A stretch of 64,000 nucleotides of DNA from Rhea pennata (taxonomy: Eukaryota; Chordata; Aves; Rheiformes; Rheidae). Shown here piece after piece: positions 63,155 through 64,000 of this stretch. The stretch's first letter is position 1. Each line of letters opens with the position of its first letter. Under the pieces are notes generated by a model. The model was not told the DNA's origin and did not search any database. It saw only the letters and a list, made by a program, of their open reading frames with translations. A program made the translations under genes and the position numbers. Location: contig NC_084669.1 of NCBI RefSeq assembly GCF_028389875.1, positions 8,021,501 to 8,085,500 on the forward strand, in the 5' to 3' direction.

Positions 63155-64000
63155 ATAGACACACAAAGATAGCACACATTTCTAGGGCAGATAAAACTCA
63201 AGGTGGTAAGGATCAATATGAAAAGTATGTGACTTACTCCAGTTAATATCCAATTCTAATAATAAATTAGAATTGTGAATTCAACAGATGGAATACTATT
63301 TTCTGTACATGCTTTTTTGCACTAATGAAGACCTTAGGGTCAAGTATTCTGATGAGTTTTATTGCTCAGAGAAACTGGTATACTTCATTTCAGCATGTTC
63401 TTCTGTGTTATGGATCATAGTGCTCCTGCATTTTGTTGTTTACCTGCAAAAAGATGCCTAACGTATCTTTGTCAAAATAGAAAAAAAGGAAAGCTAACTG
63501 TTGCTTATAGTAGTTTAAAAAGATAGGAACTGCATTTTGTGTTCGCATACCTTGTGAATGATGATGTGTTTTCTAATATGCCATTCAGTTTGAGTCAAGT
63601 GCTGTGTAACAAAGAAGGCCTAGCAGAGGTAGCATTCTGCTGGCTGCGTTGTAAGATACACCAGCGTGGCACGCTGAATGTTGAAGGGTCTTAATTATGG
63701 TGGCTTTCAGAGATGGGAGCCTTTCATGAAAGGCTGGCTCATGGCTTTCTGTGTGCCTTTTTAAAAGACTCAAACTACACACAATATTGTACCACACTGC
63801 TGTCTTTTAGGTCGTAGGTGTTACAGTATTTAAAAACCTTAAATGTGAATTGTTCCTTTCATCATGCATCACAATGTAGCAGGTGAGTGTGGATTTTGAA
63901 AGTATCATTTTTAATCTGTAGTAATAATGCTTCTGCACATTGAATGAGTGAATATTAATGAGTTCTCGGGAGATACTCTGAATGTAGCGACACTGAGCTA

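Larger units (their letters stand above)
21213..64000 (+). other. HSPA12A: HSPA12A gene, 5' part (coding exons 1-6, gene continues past window)
   Basis: Six exons with GT-AG borders join into 217 codons without a stop (28+86+128+187+105+117 nt). The product matches the N-terminal third of HSPA12A, an atypical Hsp70-like protein of about 675 residues whose nucleotide-binding domain is diverged and which lacks a classical substrate-binding domain. In vertebrates it is mainly expressed in brain. HSPA12A is preferred over HSPA12B because of the leader SAYSSP..SLGDPGITPLSPSHIV, the segment [14 protein letters not shown], and the QAGSDFENSEVRW spacer, where HSPA12B differs. Introns 1-5 measure 16984, 1003, 6761, 872 and 2732 bp. 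Intron 6 begins at 50216. I could not find the next exon (expected to begin AGLASPEN-like) before 64000. Confidence 0.93.
50216..64000 (+). other. HSPA12A: HSPA12A intron 6 (partial, runs off the window)
   Basis: This interval starts with donor gtaaga. At least 13.8 kb follow in which I find no frame resembling the next HSPA12A block (LIIALEPEAASIYCRKLRL-like). Recognised contents are an L3/CR1-like fossil at about 52.0-52.8 kb, a 13-bp hairpin at 53700, T-rich tracts at 53954 and 55586, an ancient CR1 remnant at about 54.6-55.0 kb and a reverse-oriented CR1 3' piece at about 59.8-60.3 kb. If a diverged or very short exon exists here, I missed it. Confidence 0.7.

Noticed and set aside
1..64000. 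CRISPR arrays, bacterial operons, tRNA or rRNA genes, riboswitches
   Set aside because: No regularly spaced repeats, no tRNA A/B-box pair or cloverleaf found by eye, and eukaryotic gene structure throughout.

Overview
The window looks like bird nuclear DNA, carrying the 5' third of one protein-coding gene, HSPA12A, on the + strand. HSPA12A is an atypical member of the Hsp70 / actin-like ATPase superfamily. The evidence for a bird is threefold: AT-rich non-coding DNA with one sharp CpG-island promoter, GT-AG introns, and CR1 LINE copies, one of them with an almost uninterrupted reverse-transcriptase frame and the usual ATTCTATG 3' end. The CR1 type could also fit another sauropsid, and the species cannot be told.

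Layout. Positions 1-20.6 kb are upstream DNA in which I recognise no exon on either strand; there are old LINE traces and short inverted repeats. A CpG island covers about 20.69-21.87 kb and holds the first coding exon (21213-21240). Intron 1 (about 17 kb) contains a 5'-truncated CR1 at about 29.58-30.92 kb. Coding exons 2-6 lie at 38225-38310, 39314-39441, 46203-46389, 47262-47366 and 50099-50215. All junctions are GT-AG, the phases are consistent, and together they give 217 codons with no stop. Intron 6 starts at 50216 and appears to run past the window end; it holds fossil LINE sequence and T-rich tracts. The rest of the roughly 675-residue protein must lie to the right.

Gene content. The 217 residues start with a short low-complexity leader. 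The first nucleotide-binding motif follows ([13 protein letters not shown], from residue 58), then a family-specific WEGGDPGV segment, an FGYAARD block and a VITVPAIWKQPAKQ block. These are the opening blocks of the nucleotide-binding domain as arranged in HSPA12A/B. The leader resembles HSPA12A (SAYSSP..SLGDPGITPLSPSHIV), not HSPA12B.

I found no unknown gene system, RNA gene or CRISPR array. The more unusual items are an in-frame upstream ATG that would add 59 residues, a CGG tract abutting the start codon, a weak intron-5 donor, a 36-bp exact duplication 908 bp apart, and several perfect palindromes or hairpins. All homology calls are from memory of the families; no search was run.
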